Numbered from the stretch's first letter, positions 1 to 8,359 are shown. The stretch is DNA of 18,447 nucleotides from G020348385 sp964580235 (GCA_964580235.1 CAZOJY010000072.1:1-18447); one strand, 5' to 3'. Numbers and translations are program-made. Notes: generated by a model from the sequence alone, not told the origin.

Positions 1-1736
1 GCGATTTCCTCTGTTTTGAAATCCTCTATAATTTGTTTAATTAGTTTTCCTAAATCGGTTTCTTCAAATTCATATTCCCTTTTCCCTTCCTCGATCTTCG
101 AAAAATCCAAGATATTTGTGACAAGGCGCGCCAATCTGTCCGCATCTTGGGTGATCACGGAAAAATACTGCTTCATCCTTTCGGAATCTTTGACCTTTCC
201 ATCCCGGAGTCTTTCGGCCAAAGATTTTATCGACGTGAGGGGGCTTTTGAATTCATGGGATACCGAAGAGACAAAATCCGATTTAAGTCTGAGAACCGCC
301 ATCTCCTGGGCAATGGTTCTGGATATGAGGACAGCACCCGATATGAGAACAACGACAAGAGTGATGATGGTCCAAAAATAAAAACTGCGTTTCAAATCCC
401 AGGCGCCTGAAGCCTCTCCACTGCTCCGGAAAATTTCGATCTTCCAAGGAGGAAAATTATCCTCGAAAAATTCCGTGGTTGTTGCTGGTTCTGTGGATAA
501 ACTCTTTTCGCCCAAAAGAGTTTTTCCTGAAATTTGGGAGACGACGACATCCGTAGGATAACTGAATGGAATGCTCTCGATGGCCGCAGGCGTGACATCC
601 TGTATTAGGTGTTGTTCGTTGATCTTTACGCCCAACAGGCCAACAGGACGATTTTCGGAGGAGTCAGGAATCTGGACCGAGGATATCAGGTAATTCTGGC
701 CGTTTATGGTCTTGTCGTATTGAAGATAAGCGGGGTTGTACGCTTGTTCATTTTGTCTAGCTTGTAGCTCGGGGACGATCTCCTTGCTGATGTCTTCTAC
801 GACCTTCCACTTTTCCAGCATTTCCTGATGCAGGATTTTCAACCGGTCGTAATCCCTTTTGTATTCTTCAAGCGGCACCTCAGGATGGTTTTCTGAAAGA
901 CCTTCATGAATTGCATCCTCAACAAGAGCCGCATAAGTCTTAAATTGGGATTCTCTGAGAGGCCAACGCATGCGAAGCATGTCTCCATACAGATCCAAAA
1001 AAGTTTGTATAGAAGTCTGACTTTCGCCCAAATTCCTATAGCAGGTTGCCATCTGTAATCGGCTGACAAGAACCAAAGGCAAACCTGTGGGGGATAAACT
1101 TTCAGGATAAATATCACGAATCTTCTGGTAATTCTGGATGGCGCCTTTGTAGTCTTTAGCCTTCATCAAACACCGGGCCATGTTGGCCAGCATCCTGGCC
1201 TTGAAGTTTCCATCCTGAGACCTATCGAAAAGATTTCGATAAAGAGATGCAGCCCTTTTGTAATTTTTCTGACTGAATTCATAGTTTTCGGCGCTTTTGA
1301 GTCTTTCCCGATAGATTCCTTCAGAGCCTGATTCGGAAGAAGGCGGAATAACAAAAGGCACTGGCTGGAATAAAGGAAAAAACGGATCCTCCCCTTCAAA
1401 GGCGACAAATACCTCCTCCACCAAGGAGTTTCCAACGATTTCTTCATCCAACATATTTTTAAAATCGACTACATTTTTTTGCTGCAATGCACTCGACGCG
1501 GCCAGAATTCGAAGACTGGAGCCTAGCTCCTCAAGATGAGAACTGATCTGAGATTTCAAATCCCGGGCCACTCTCCTGTGCTCAATCTCGACCTGCTCGG
1601 CCAAACGGTATCTTTCGTTCCGAATAGCCCTGATGCCGAAGATACTGAGAGAGACAGAGGGGATGAAAATGGTCAGACAGAATATGATGATCAGTTTTTT
1701 CTGTCTTTTGACGGCGAGTTTTAAATTCTCCAGCAT
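1..1736 (-). CDS. Sensor histidine kinase HK1 with extracytoplasmic TPR-like domain (C-terminus beyond the left edge)
   Basis: Inner-membrane sensor kinase that should autophosphorylate on His and pass the phosphate to an OmpR-type regulator. The minus strand reads open from ATG 1736 to the edge, about 578 residues, beginning MLENLKLAVKRQKK. Visible in order: a first membrane helix (about 15-34), an extracytoplasmic region with TPR-like helices (about 140-260; NYEFSQKNYKRAASLYRNLF), a second membrane helix (about 452-472), and the H-box SVSHEFKSPLTS with phospho-acceptor His494, then the start of the second dimerisation helix (DFSKIEEGKREYEFEE). The ATP-binding domain lies outside the window. 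It is a close paralogue of HK2, and His494 has the same residue number, so no net indel separates them. An alternative upstream ATG reaches a stop after two codons. By analogy with HK2 a regulator gene probably follows outside the window. The domain calls are strong; the stimulus is unknown. Confidence 0.9.
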   Translation of the reverse strand, partial: MLENLKLAVKRQKKLIIIFCLTIFIPSVSLSIFGIRAIRNERYRLAEQVEIEHRRVARDLKSQISSHLEELGSSLRILAASSALQQKNVVDFKNMLDEEIVGNSLVEEVFVAFEGEDPFFPLFQPVPFVIPPSSESGSEGIYRERLKSAENYEFSQKNYKRAASLYRNLFDRSQDGNFKARMLANMARCLMKAKDYKGAIQNYQKIRDIYPESLSPTGLPLVLVSRLQMATCYRNLGESQTSIQTFLDLYGDMLRMRWPLRESQFKTYAALVEDAIHEGLSENHPEVPLEEYKRDYDRLKILHQEMLEKWKVVEDISKEIVPELQARQNEQAYNPAYLQYDKTINGQNYLISSVQIPDSSENRPVGLLGVKINEQHLIQDVTPAAIESIPFSYPTDVVVSQISGKTLLGEKSLSTEPATTTEFFEDNFPPWKIEIFRSSGEASGAWDLKRSFYFWTIITLVVVLISGAVLISRTIAQEMAVLRLKSDFVSSVSHEFKSPLTSIKSLAERLRDGKVKDSERMKQYFSVITQDADRLARLVTNILDFSKIEEGKREYEFEETDLGKLIKQIIEDFKTEEI

Positions 1737-1770
1737 ATCAGTTCATATAGACCTAAATATTCCCCTCATT

Positions 1771-1824
1771 GTCATACTTAAATTTGCTGACTTAAACGTT
1801 AAGGAAGTATGAAGATTCTGTCAA
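1771..1824 (-). promoter_or_regulatory. Promoter/operator of HK1: three 11-bp-phased TTNACA-like hexamers plus -10-like TATGAC
   Basis: In gene orientation the hexamers are TTGACA (1819-1824), TTCATA (1808-1813) and TTAACG (1797-1802), exactly 11 bp apart. A TATGAC box (1771-1776) follows 20 nt after the last one. The last hexamer lies 61 nt upstream of the ATG. This matches the layout before HK2, HK3 and both PD40 genes. Tandem repeats of this spacing are typical operators for OmpR/PhoP-type regulators; assignment to RR2 or to the unseen partner of HK1 is inference. Confidence 0.65.
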
Positions 1825-1848
1825 GTTATATGAAGAGGTCGAACTATT

Positions 1849-3984
1849 TTATTTCTTTTTGGGCAGGAAGTTTTCCATCACCCAAACTTCCGGCCATCTC
1901 ATTTGAGATCCCCTGGAATGGAAGACGATGTGTTGACCGTCAGGATGAGCACTGAAATGTCTAAAATCTGTCATCTCCAATCCCAAGCTCTGGATTTCTC
2001 CTCCCTCCACTGGAACGCGCACAATCTCCCACGTTTCTACCGCCTCATCGAGACCAGATGATACTCGAGTAAAAAGGATGTATCTCCCTCCAGCGATCCA
2101 AGTCGGGTAAATGGGTCGAGTCCCCAGATAATCGAAAGAATAAAGTATTCTGGGTTCTCCACCAGAAGTCGAAATGATCCTCAGTACTTTTTTAGCGTCC
2201 CTGTTTGCAAAGACCAACCATTGTCCATCAGGTGAGATATCGATATCCTTTGCATCATCAGGAGAGCCAAGGAGGAGTTTATCTTGACCGTTTGCGATGT
2301 CATGCAAATATATGTGTGATTTTCTGAAAGCAGTCTGATTTGAGGTTTTAGGATCATCGCTCCGTGTATAAAAAATGGATTTCCCATCTATCGACCATCT
2401 GTGTGAATAGATTTCGATTCCGTAATCAGCCTGTACAATAAGATCAACTTCCCCTGAATGGACATTGATCTTGTATATTCCTCGGATTGTGGCTTCATCT
2501 ATTCCTTCGAAAGAAATAAATCGTCCATCGGGTGACCATCGGGGATAACTACCATTCTTTGGTTCTAAAAAGAACTCTTTTTCCTTGCCGGATTGCAGAT
2601 CACGAATACACACAACATTGCGACTCATGGGTCCAAGCCCTCTCTCAGAAATATAGGCTAAATATTTCCCGTCTTCAGAATAGGCAGGATTTCTATTTGT
2701 CCCTTCATAATACAGGGTCGCTTTTTCCGGTGGAGACAGGATTTTCCCTGATTCTGAAGCTATTTGAATTGAGTAGACATCAGTCATTCGGTTTGACAAA
2801 CCATAATAAAAAGAGCCATTGCGGGTAAAGCCCATGGGATCAATATGCCCAATGTCTTTTTTTATCATTTCTGGAGATTGAACTAGTTTTCCCTGATTCA
2901 CTCTAACTACCCAAGCATCCGTACTCCCTGTACGATTGCTCGCAAAAAGTATCCATTCTCCATCGGAGGACCAACCAAGCAGGCTATCATTCATGGGATG
3001 AATGATCAAAGGAATCTCTTTTTTGTCCTCGACTGACATAAGGTAGATATCCCGATTTTGTGTATCCTCATCTTGAGGGAAACTGTAGGCGATATGCTTT
3101 CCATCAGGAGAGAATGTGAATAAAGGGAGATTATTTGCCCAATCTTCATCAGAAATTATTAACGCATGGAACAATCCATCTGTCACAGATATGAGTCCTA
3201 TTTGACTAATATTCGGTGCCTTAGTCATTAGGGCTAAAATGTTTTTTCCGTCAGGTGACCATTCAAAAGGATGAACATATTCCATCTCTTTCATGGCAAC
3301 GAGAACCCGAGGTTTTGGATCATCAAAAATAACAATTCTCAAATCAAAACATTCCTCTTTGTTGAACCAATTATAGACAATCTTTTTGCCATCTGGAGAC
3401 CATCTTGAAAATAGGGAGAATTCGCTGGATTCTGCCCAAGAACCTTTATCCGTAAGGCGGCGGTTTTTGCTTGTGGCAAGATTCCGGACGGCAAGATCTC
3501 CGGTTGTCCAATCCACCATCGAGAGATACTTTCCATCAGGTGAAGGCGCACCGAGCATATCAGTTAGAGGACCTGACCAGACCTTGCGGATGTTGAATTC
3601 TTTATCGACTTTGGCGATAACGGACTGGGCTTTACGAAGGATGGATAGCTTCTCTTGGGCTACTTTTACTGCTTCTTTTTGCTCGGGAAAATCGTCCAGG
3701 ACTTTCTGATAGGCTTTTGGGGCCTCTTGCAGCCCTAATTTTTCATAACAAAGGCCGATGTGGAGTTGGGCTTTGGCGGCGATTTCGCGGTTTTCCAGGA
3801 ATTGTTTTAAGATCTGCTCATAAAGACCGATGGCTTTCTGGAGATCACCCTGTGCTTCTTCCATGTACAGGGCTTTTTCGAAAAGTTCTTCTGAGGTTTG
3901 CTGGGACGACAGATCGACGAAGAGGATAAGCAGAACGATCGTCGTAAAAATAAGCATGATTGACATTTTTTTCAATTTTCTCAT
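1849..3984 (-). CDS. Secreted TPR plus PD40 beta-propeller protein A
   Basis: About 711 residues. A signal peptide or membrane anchor comes first (MRKLKKMSIMLIFTTIVLL, then a hydrophobic run to about residue 30). TPR-like helices follow at about 35-120 (LFEKALYMEEAQGDLQKAI; LHIGLCYEKLG). Then comes a long series of PD40/TolB-like blades, each with an SPDGK-type turn: WSPDGKKIVY, FSPDGKHIAY, WSSDGEWILF, YSEDGKYLAY, WSPDGRFISF, ISPDGQWLVF and others, about ten to twelve in all. That could form two propellers or one large one. It ends VMENFLPKKK, a tail shared with protein B. The start at 3984 was chosen because GGAGG sits just upstream; an ATG 12 nt earlier would place that Shine-Dalgarno inside the gene. 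It has its own promoter just after RR2. The likely role is an exported protein-interaction or surface protein controlled by the adjacent two-component pair; no enzymatic motif is visible. Confidence 0.88.
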   Translation of the reverse strand: MRKLKKMSIMLIFTTIVLLILFVDLSSQQTSEELFEKALYMEEAQGDLQKAIGLYEQILKQFLENREIAAKAQLHIGLCYEKLGLQEAPKAYQKVLDDFPEQKEAVKVAQEKLSILRKAQSVIAKVDKEFNIRKVWSGPLTDMLGAPSPDGKYLSMVDWTTGDLAVRNLATSKNRRLTDKGSWAESSEFSLFSRWSPDGKKIVYNWFNKEECFDLRIVIFDDPKPRVLVAMKEMEYVHPFEWSPDGKNILALMTKAPNISQIGLISVTDGLFHALIISDEDWANNLPLFTFSPDGKHIAYSFPQDEDTQNRDIYLMSVEDKKEIPLIIHPMNDSLLGWSSDGEWILFASNRTGSTDAWVVRVNQGKLVQSPEMIKKDIGHIDPMGFTRNGSFYYGLSNRMTDVYSIQIASESGKILSPPEKATLYYEGTNRNPAYSEDGKYLAYISERGLGPMSRNVVCIRDLQSGKEKEFFLEPKNGSYPRWSPDGRFISFEGIDEATIRGIYKINVHSGEVDLIVQADYGIEIYSHRWSIDGKSIFYTRSDDPKTSNQTAFRKSHIYLHDIANGQDKLLLGSPDDAKDIDISPDGQWLVFANRDAKKVLRIISTSGGEPRILYSFDYLGTRPIYPTWIAGGRYILFTRVSSGLDEAVETWEIVRVPVEGGEIQSLGLEMTDFRHFSAHPDGQHIVFHSRGSQMRWPEVWVMENFLPKKK

Positions 3985-4019
3985 GATTGCCTCCATCTCA
4001 TTTCGTTTCCGTTGATCCC

Positions 4020-4073
4020 AATATAACGATTCCTGAAACGGGACGTGTCAAGGAAGTATGGAGATCCCATGAA
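4020..4073 (-). promoter_or_regulatory. Promoter/operator of PD40 protein A: three 11-bp-phased hexamers plus -10-like TATATT
   Basis: In gene orientation: TTCATG (4068-4073), TCCATA (4057-4062) and TTGACA (4046-4051), each 11 bp apart. TATATT (4020-4025) follows after 20 nt. The last hexamer is 62 nt from ATG 3984. The inner part AAGGAAGTATG (plus strand, 4050-4060) is shared with the element before HK1 and nearly with that before HK2, suggesting the same regulator binds all three. Confidence 0.65.
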
Positions 4074-4092
4074 AATATCGCACATTGCCATT

Positions 4093-4779
4093 TTAATCCA
4101 CAAATTTATACCCCACACCACGGACGCTGATGATGTGCCTGGGATTGGATGAATCATCTTCCAGCTTTTTCCGGATATTGGCGATATGGCTGTCCACCGT
4201 TCTATCGGAAACGGCTAAGTTGTCTTCTCCCCAAACGCCATCCAGAAAATCATCTCTGGTAAGAACTTCTCCTTTTTTCTGGATCAAAAGTTTCAATAGA
4301 TGAAATTCGAGGGGAGTCAATTCCAATTTCTCTCCCTTTTTTTTGGCTTCATATTTTTTAAAGTCCAGTTCGATTTGACCGAAGCTGTAAGTAGCCAATT
4401 CTACAAGCCGCTCCTCGGTCCTCCGAAAAATGGCTTTTGCCCGAGCTGTGAGCTCCCGAAGACTGAAGGGTTTGGTTACATAGTCATCCGCGCCCAACTC
4501 CAACCCTAAAACCTTGTCGATTTCTTTATCCTTGACCGTCAGCATGATGATGGGCGTTCTATTTCCCTCCATCCTCAGTCTTTTGCACACCTCGTACCCG
4601 TCTAAAATTGGGAGCATGATGTCCAGAATGATGAGGTCTGGCTTTTGAATTCTTGCCGCTTCCAACCCTTTTTCTCCATCATCCGCAGCCACAACAACAT
4701 ACCCTTCAGATTCGAACTCATCCTTGAGGCCTAGTGAAATTCCCGGATCGTCTTCGATAATCAAGATTTTTTTCGCCAT
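4093..4779 (-). CDS. OmpR/PhoB-family response regulator RR2
   Basis: A 228-residue two-domain regulator. The receiver domain (1-120) has the acidic pair Asp10/Asp11, phospho-acceptor Asp53 in LIILDIMLP, Thr81 in IIMLT and Lys103 in TKPFS. A winged-helix DNA-binding domain follows (about 130-228), with LTPLEFHLLKLL, the recognition-helix region SDRTVDSHIANIRKKLE and the wing VRGVGYKF. Length and all signature residues are normal for the family. It starts 7 nt after the HK2 stop codon, so the two are co-transcribed cognate partners. Probable targets are the 11-bp-phased elements upstream of HK2, PD40 protein A and HK1; this is inferred from position and from the known tandem-repeat binding of the family. 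Confidence 0.95.
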   Translation of the reverse strand: MAKKILIIEDDPGISLGLKDEFESEGYVVVAADDGEKGLEAARIQKPDLIILDIMLPILDGYEVCKRLRMEGNRTPIIMLTVKDKEIDKVLGLELGADDYVTKPFSLRELTARAKAIFRRTEERLVELATYSFGQIELDFKKYEAKKKGEKLELTPLEFHLLKLLIQKKGEVLTRDDFLDGVWGEDNLAVSDRTVDSHIANIRKKLEDDSSNPRHIISVRGVGYKFVD

Positions 4780-4786
4780 AGCAACC

Positions 4787-6925
4787 TCACTCCAATTTTC
4801 TTACGATAGGAAGAATCAAAGAAAAAGTACTCCCCTCTCCAACTTTGCTTTTGACAGAGACTCTTCCCCCATGAGCTTCAACCGTGTGCTTAACCAGAGT
4901 CAATCCTAAACCCGCACCTTTGACCGTTTGTTTGAGGGCATTTTTTCCCTGGTAGAATTTTTCGAAGATTTTATCCAACTCATCTGGGGAAATTCCTATC
5001 CCATTATCTTTAACGTCTAAGATAACATTTTTTTTATCATTGCGGAGATGGACTTCGATTTCTTTCTTGTCAGGGGAAAATTTCACCGCGTTGTCCAATA
5101 GATTATTTAAGGCCTGGGATAAGGCTTCACCATCAACAGATAGCTGGGGAATGTCCTCATTAATAAAAGCTTGGATGGAAAAATCCTTCAGGAGCTCATC
5201 TTTTTGGAATTCTTGGATCTGACGGGACACCAACTGCGCCACATCTGTTTCCTCAAAATCAAATTCTCTTTTTCCCTCTTCGATTTTGGAAAAATCCAGG
5301 ATATTGCCCACCAATCGAGTCAATTTGTCTGTATCCTGGGTGATGACAGAAAAATACTGCATCATTTTTTCTTTGTCCTGGACTTTTCCATTCTGCAGCC
5401 TTTCAACCAGAGTCCTTATGGATGTCAGTGGCGTCTTGAACTCGTGGGAGACAGAGGAGACAAAATCGGATTTTATTTTGAGCACCTCCATTTCGTGTGC
5501 GATCGTTCTCATTATTAGAGCAGCGCCGAACGTCAGGACTATCAAGAGAACGACAATCGTCAAAAAATAAAAGCTTTTTTTGATATCTATTCCTGCCAGA
5601 CCGGATGTTTGGCTGCGAAAAAACTCGATCTTCCAGGGAGGAAAATTATCGACGAAGAATTCTGTGACGGTTGCCAATTCTATTGATTCGTCCTTACTTC
5701 CCAATATGGGCCTGTCAGCTAGATCGGAAATAACAATTCTTGTGTTTTCGCTGAATTGCTGACTTTTGATAAGCTCACTTAACACATGATCGGTTAAGTA
5801 TTCACGATCTACCTTGGCACCAATCAAGCCGGAAAAATCGGTATCAGGGGCAGCGGGGAGCAAAATGCAAGCAATAAAATAGGGTGTGTCATCGATCGTT
5901 TTCGCAAAAAAAAGAGGAGAAGAACTGGAAGAAGAAGAGCGATTGAATCTATTCTTCAGCTCGGGAATAATCTCTTGCTTGATATCCTTCATGGCTCGCC
6001 ATTGTTCGATTCTTTCCCTATACAAAACCTTTAACTGGTCCATTTCTTGGATATATTCGTTTTCAAGGAACTCATTTTGCGTTTCAGTGACAATTCCAGC
6101 AAAGGCTTCATCTACAAGCGAACAATATGTTCTAAACTGCGCCTCCGTTAAATCCCATGTCATATCGCAAATATTCCTGTATAAAGCCAGTGATGTCTTT
6201 ATGGCATTCTCGAAATCTCCCAATTCCTTGTAGCAGCTTACTATCTGCAACCCGCTGATGACAGCCAAGGGGAGCTTTGAAAAACTCAAACTGAATTTAT
6301 AATCTTCAAAAACCGTCCTGTAATTTTTAATAGCATTTTCATAATCCCTTTTTTTCACTTGAGATCGGGCCATATTGGAAAGCATTTGCGCCTTTAGATT
6401 ATCATCCTCTGATTGGTCAAAAAGCTCACGATAAAAAGAAATGGCCGCATCGTATCTTTTTTGCTCGAATTCGTATCCTTGGGCTCTACTTAATTTTGAA
6501 AGCTGTGAGCTCTTGAATTGTGGGATCGAAGATGGTTTTTCCTTCAAGACCGGTTGGAACTGTGGAAAAAACACCTCCTCATCATCATAGGCGATAAATA
6601 CGTTCTCCATTAAAGGGCTATCGACCAATTGTGTAAGGATCATGTTTTTGATTTCAGGATAATCCTTCTCCACAATAGTTGAAGAGTGCGCTAAATTTTG
6701 GAGGCTCGATCCAAGCTCTCGGAAACTATTTTGTACTTGGGATTTCAAATATTCGGCAGCTCTCCGGTGTTCGCCTTCCAATTGCTTGGCAATCCTGAAT
6801 CTTTCATTCCTGATGGCACGGATACCGAAAATACCGAGAAAAACAGAAGGAATGAGGATGGTCAGAAAAAAAATCAGGATAATCCTTTTTTGTCTTTTGA
6901 CAGCGATTTTGAGATTTTCAAGCAT
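4787..6925 (-). CDS. Sensor histidine kinase HK2 with extracytoplasmic TPR-like domain
   Basis: A 712-residue membrane sensor kinase. Order: membrane helix (about 15-34); extracytoplasmic region (35-450) with TPR-like repeats around 145-260 (GYEFEQKRYDAAISFYRELF; KRDYENAIKNYRTVF) and a run of seven serines (NRSSSSSSSPLF) after the helices; second membrane helix (452-472); HisKA domain with His494 in SVSHEFKTPLTS; HATPase domain with N-box NLLDNAVKFSPD, G1 DNGIGIS, F-box FEKFYQG and G2 KGAGLGLTLVKH. All catalytic motifs are intact. The start was taken at ATG 6925, where AGGA lies about 8 nt upstream; an in-frame TTG two codons earlier (6931) has no better site. RR2 follows after 7 nt. It is a close paralogue of HK1 and a more distant one of HK3. 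The ligand is unknown; the TPR region suggests sensing through a protein or peptide partner, which is inference. Confidence 0.94.
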   Translation of the reverse strand: MLENLKIAVKRQKRIILIFFLTILIPSVFLGIFGIRAIRNERFRIAKQLEGEHRRAAEYLKSQVQNSFRELGSSLQNLAHSSTIVEKDYPEIKNMILTQLVDSPLMENVFIAYDDEEVFFPQFQPVLKEKPSSIPQFKSSQLSKLSRAQGYEFEQKRYDAAISFYRELFDQSEDDNLKAQMLSNMARSQVKKRDYENAIKNYRTVFEDYKFSLSFSKLPLAVISGLQIVSCYKELGDFENAIKTSLALYRNICDMTWDLTEAQFRTYCSLVDEAFAGIVTETQNEFLENEYIQEMDQLKVLYRERIEQWRAMKDIKQEIIPELKNRFNRSSSSSSSPLFFAKTIDDTPYFIACILLPAAPDTDFSGLIGAKVDREYLTDHVLSELIKSQQFSENTRIVISDLADRPILGSKDESIELATVTEFFVDNFPPWKIEFFRSQTSGLAGIDIKKSFYFLTIVVLLIVLTFGAALIMRTIAHEMEVLKIKSDFVSSVSHEFKTPLTSIRTLVERLQNGKVQDKEKMMQYFSVITQDTDKLTRLVGNILDFSKIEEGKREFDFEETDVAQLVSRQIQEFQKDELLKDFSIQAFINEDIPQLSVDGEALSQALNNLLDNAVKFSPDKKEIEVHLRNDKKNVILDVKDNGIGISPDELDKIFEKFYQGKNALKQTVKGAGLGLTLVKHTVEAHGGRVSVKSKVGEGSTFSLILPIVRKLE

Positions 6926-6960
6926 GCTCAATTCCTAAATGGTGTGATTATTCCAAAGCT

Positions 6961-7014
6961 AGCTTACCATACGCGGTATGGTTAAACGTTAAGGAAGTGT
7001 GGAGATTCTGTCAA
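6961..7014 (-). promoter_or_regulatory. Promoter/operator of HK2: three 11-bp-phased hexamers plus -10-like TAAGCT, with a short palindrome between
   Basis: In gene orientation: TTGACA (7009-7014), TCCACA (6998-7003) and TTAACG (6987-6992), 11 bp apart. TAAGCT (6961-6966) follows 20 nt after the last, which lies 62 nt from ATG 6925. The 34-bp block 6982-7015 matches 1792-1825 upstream of HK1 at 32 of 34 positions. Only this copy carries a perfect 7-bp inverted repeat, ACCATAC-GCG-GTATGGT (6966-6982), between the -10-like box and the hexamers; it could bind a second regulator. Confidence 0.65.
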
Positions 7015-7026
7015 GCGAATGGGGAG

Positions 7027-7482
7027 TTAATCGAAATAGTATCGGATGCCGACTCCGGTAGTCATCCGAAATAGTGTTTTGGGAGTTACATTCATGATAG
7101 GGCCGAGTTCAAAAAATATCTCTATCGGATCCCTTTCAAAAAGATAGCTGAGTCCCAGAGGGATCCTGACACCGACCTGAGTTCTGTCTGCTGTCTTGAC
7201 TCTTGCCCCGATACCGTAATAGAGCACGAGATCTCCCTTCTCGACGCGGAACAGACGGAAATTGTGGAACAGATAATCGGCATGGACGTGAATGGCGCCT
7301 TCGCCCTCGAACGACCAAGCGACGGCCACATCGAAGGCATCTCGTCCGCTTATCCAGCTTTTGAAGCTGACGCCCGTCGGTTCTCCCAGAATAATCCCGA
7401 GGCCAAAACCTCTATCCTGAGCTTCCAATGTGATCGGAAGAACGATTATCCCTAATAAAAACAGAATGATGGATTTTTTCAT
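7027..7482 (-). CDS. Small outer-membrane beta-barrel-like protein
   Basis: 151 residues. A clear signal peptide (MKKSIILFLLGIIVLPITLEA, likely cut after Ala21) precedes alternating hydrophobic/polar strands rich in Gly and aromatic residues: FGLGIILGEPTGVSFKSWI, VHADYLFHNFRLF, LVLYYGIGARVK and a final strand MTTGVGIRYYFD. Aromatic residues close to the C-terminus suit an outer-membrane barrel. The glycine-rich first strand with GEPTGVS followed by a conserved WSF recalls small barrels of the BAPKO_0422/DUF3996 type; that name is recall, not a search result. GGAAGG lies 9 nt before the ATG. It is probably co-transcribed with the DUF4382 gene 67 nt upstream. No phased-hexamer operator precedes it. 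Confidence 0.72.
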   Translation of the reverse strand: MKKSIILFLLGIIVLPITLEAQDRGFGLGIILGEPTGVSFKSWISGRDAFDVAVAWSFEGEGAIHVHADYLFHNFRLFRVEKGDLVLYYGIGARVKTADRTQVGVRIPLGLSYLFERDPIEIFFELGPIMNVTPKTLFRMTTGVGIRYYFD

Positions 7483-7549
7483 GATACAGAACCTTCCTCT
7501 GTATTATTCTACGCTATTTTCCAGAGAAAGGTTTAATTAAGATCAAGGA

Positions 7550-8206
7550 TTATTCGTAACTCACACCCACGACTTTGATAACGGGTCTTAGTTTGTAGCT
7601 TTCCTTTTTTCCTTGTTTAGTAATGTGGATGGATTTTTCAGCATCGAAATCCAAGATGATCTCCGTATCGCCACTGGCTTCGATATAGAATTGAACAGGT
7701 ATTTTAATCTCGTTGCTGGGAATCTTTAGATCATAAGGCACCTCGACCAATTCTCCTTGTCCATCATCCTCTGGGAAAACGATGCTCCCTTCGACCACGT
7801 TCATGCGGATCTGATTGTAGTGACCAGCATCCAGGTCAGCTGAAACGATCGGTACTGGATTGTTTTTCAGATCTAATAAATCGTGGTTCTGTTCCACAAT
7901 GGAAACATCGATGAATTCATCCGGATCGGCCATGTGGACTTTTATGTTGCTTATTGTCACCCAGACTTGGTCGGCATCTTCAACCGGTTTATCCTTCATC
8001 TTTATTATTAAAGAGCCAAGAGTGGTAGTCGTTTCCCCTGAAGATTCCTCCCCTCCACCAGAACTAGACTGAGAACTCGAAGATGACTCTGAATTAGCCG
8101 CAATAACGGGTAACTCAGCCTCAGATGTTGCGGGAGATTTGCAGTGGACCGTGAAAAATACAATCAAACAAATGAAAATCCCGAAAAGAATGCCTAATTT
8201 TTTCAT
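7550..8206 (-). CDS. DUF4382-type exported protein, probable lipoprotein
   Basis: 218 residues from ATG 8206, chosen for the strong GAGGAAG just before it; a longer reading starting at 8272 would bury this site. The N-terminus (MKKLGILFGIFICLIVFF) is hydrophobic and leads to TVHC, a weak lipobox with Cys22 as the candidate lipidated residue. A low-complexity Ser/Gly/Glu/Thr linker follows (about 38-65; SESSSSSQSSSGGGEESSG). The globular part resembles DUF4382: it opens with GSLIIKMKDKPVEDADQVWV and contains a VHMADPD segment, LLDLKNN and GHYNQIRMNV, then a strand-rich C-terminus. Proteins of this family are exported, of unknown function and common in Bacteroidota and related groups. It sits between the B-type PD40 gene and the barrel gene, so it may belong to the same envelope-related transcript. 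Confidence 0.8.
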   Translation of the reverse strand: MKKLGILFGIFICLIVFFTVHCKSPATSEAELPVIAANSESSSSSQSSSGGGEESSGETTTTLGSLIIKMKDKPVEDADQVWVTISNIKVHMADPDEFIDVSIVEQNHDLLDLKNNPVPIVSADLDAGHYNQIRMNVVEGSIVFPEDDGQGELVEVPYDLKIPSNEIKIPVQFYIEASGDTEIILDFDAEKSIHITKQGKKESYKLRPVIKVVGVSYE

Positions 8207-8228
8207 GACTTCCTCTCCTCTAAATGAA

Positions 8229-8257
8229 ATATTAAACAATTTCTTCCAAAAGAACAA
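8229..8257 (-). promoter_or_regulatory. Possible promoter of the DUF4382 lipoprotein gene
   Basis: In gene orientation a TTGTTC (8252-8257) and TAATAT (8229-8234) are separated by 17 nt, just upstream of a good ribosome-binding site. The intergenic gap (8207-8359, 153 bp) is otherwise AT-rich, with no terminator hairpin and no phased hexamers. The -35 match is only fair. Confidence 0.3.
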
Positions 8258-8359
8258 GAGCTGCCCTTTCATAATATTTTGTCGTAATTAGGTCGTCCAG
8301 ATGAGAAAAAGAATATAAAAAGCAGATGAGGATAATTCAGGATTCACATTGGCACTTGG

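Noticed and set aside
1..1736. HK1 as a broken gene, because only short open frames stand out in this stretch
   Set aside because: Reading the minus strand from ATG 1736 gives one uninterrupted frame to the edge, and His494 falls at the same residue number as in HK2; it is simply cut by the window.
1796..1824. TTGACA plus TAACGT with a 17-nt spacer as an ordinary sigma-70 promoter of HK1 (and the equivalent before HK2)
   Set aside because: The TAACGT is part of the third phased hexamer. This reading does not hold for the PD40 A and HK3 sites, whereas the hexamer-plus-20-nt layout holds for all five.
5931..5950. Short trinucleotide run coding for the serine stretch in HK2 as a phase-variation tract
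   Set aside because: Changes in steps of three keep the frame, the run is imperfect and lies inside a linker; there is no sign of switching.
8207..8272. Longer N-terminus for the DUF4382 protein beginning at 8272
   Set aside because: It puts charged residues before the signal sequence and buries a strong ribosome-binding site in front of ATG 8206.
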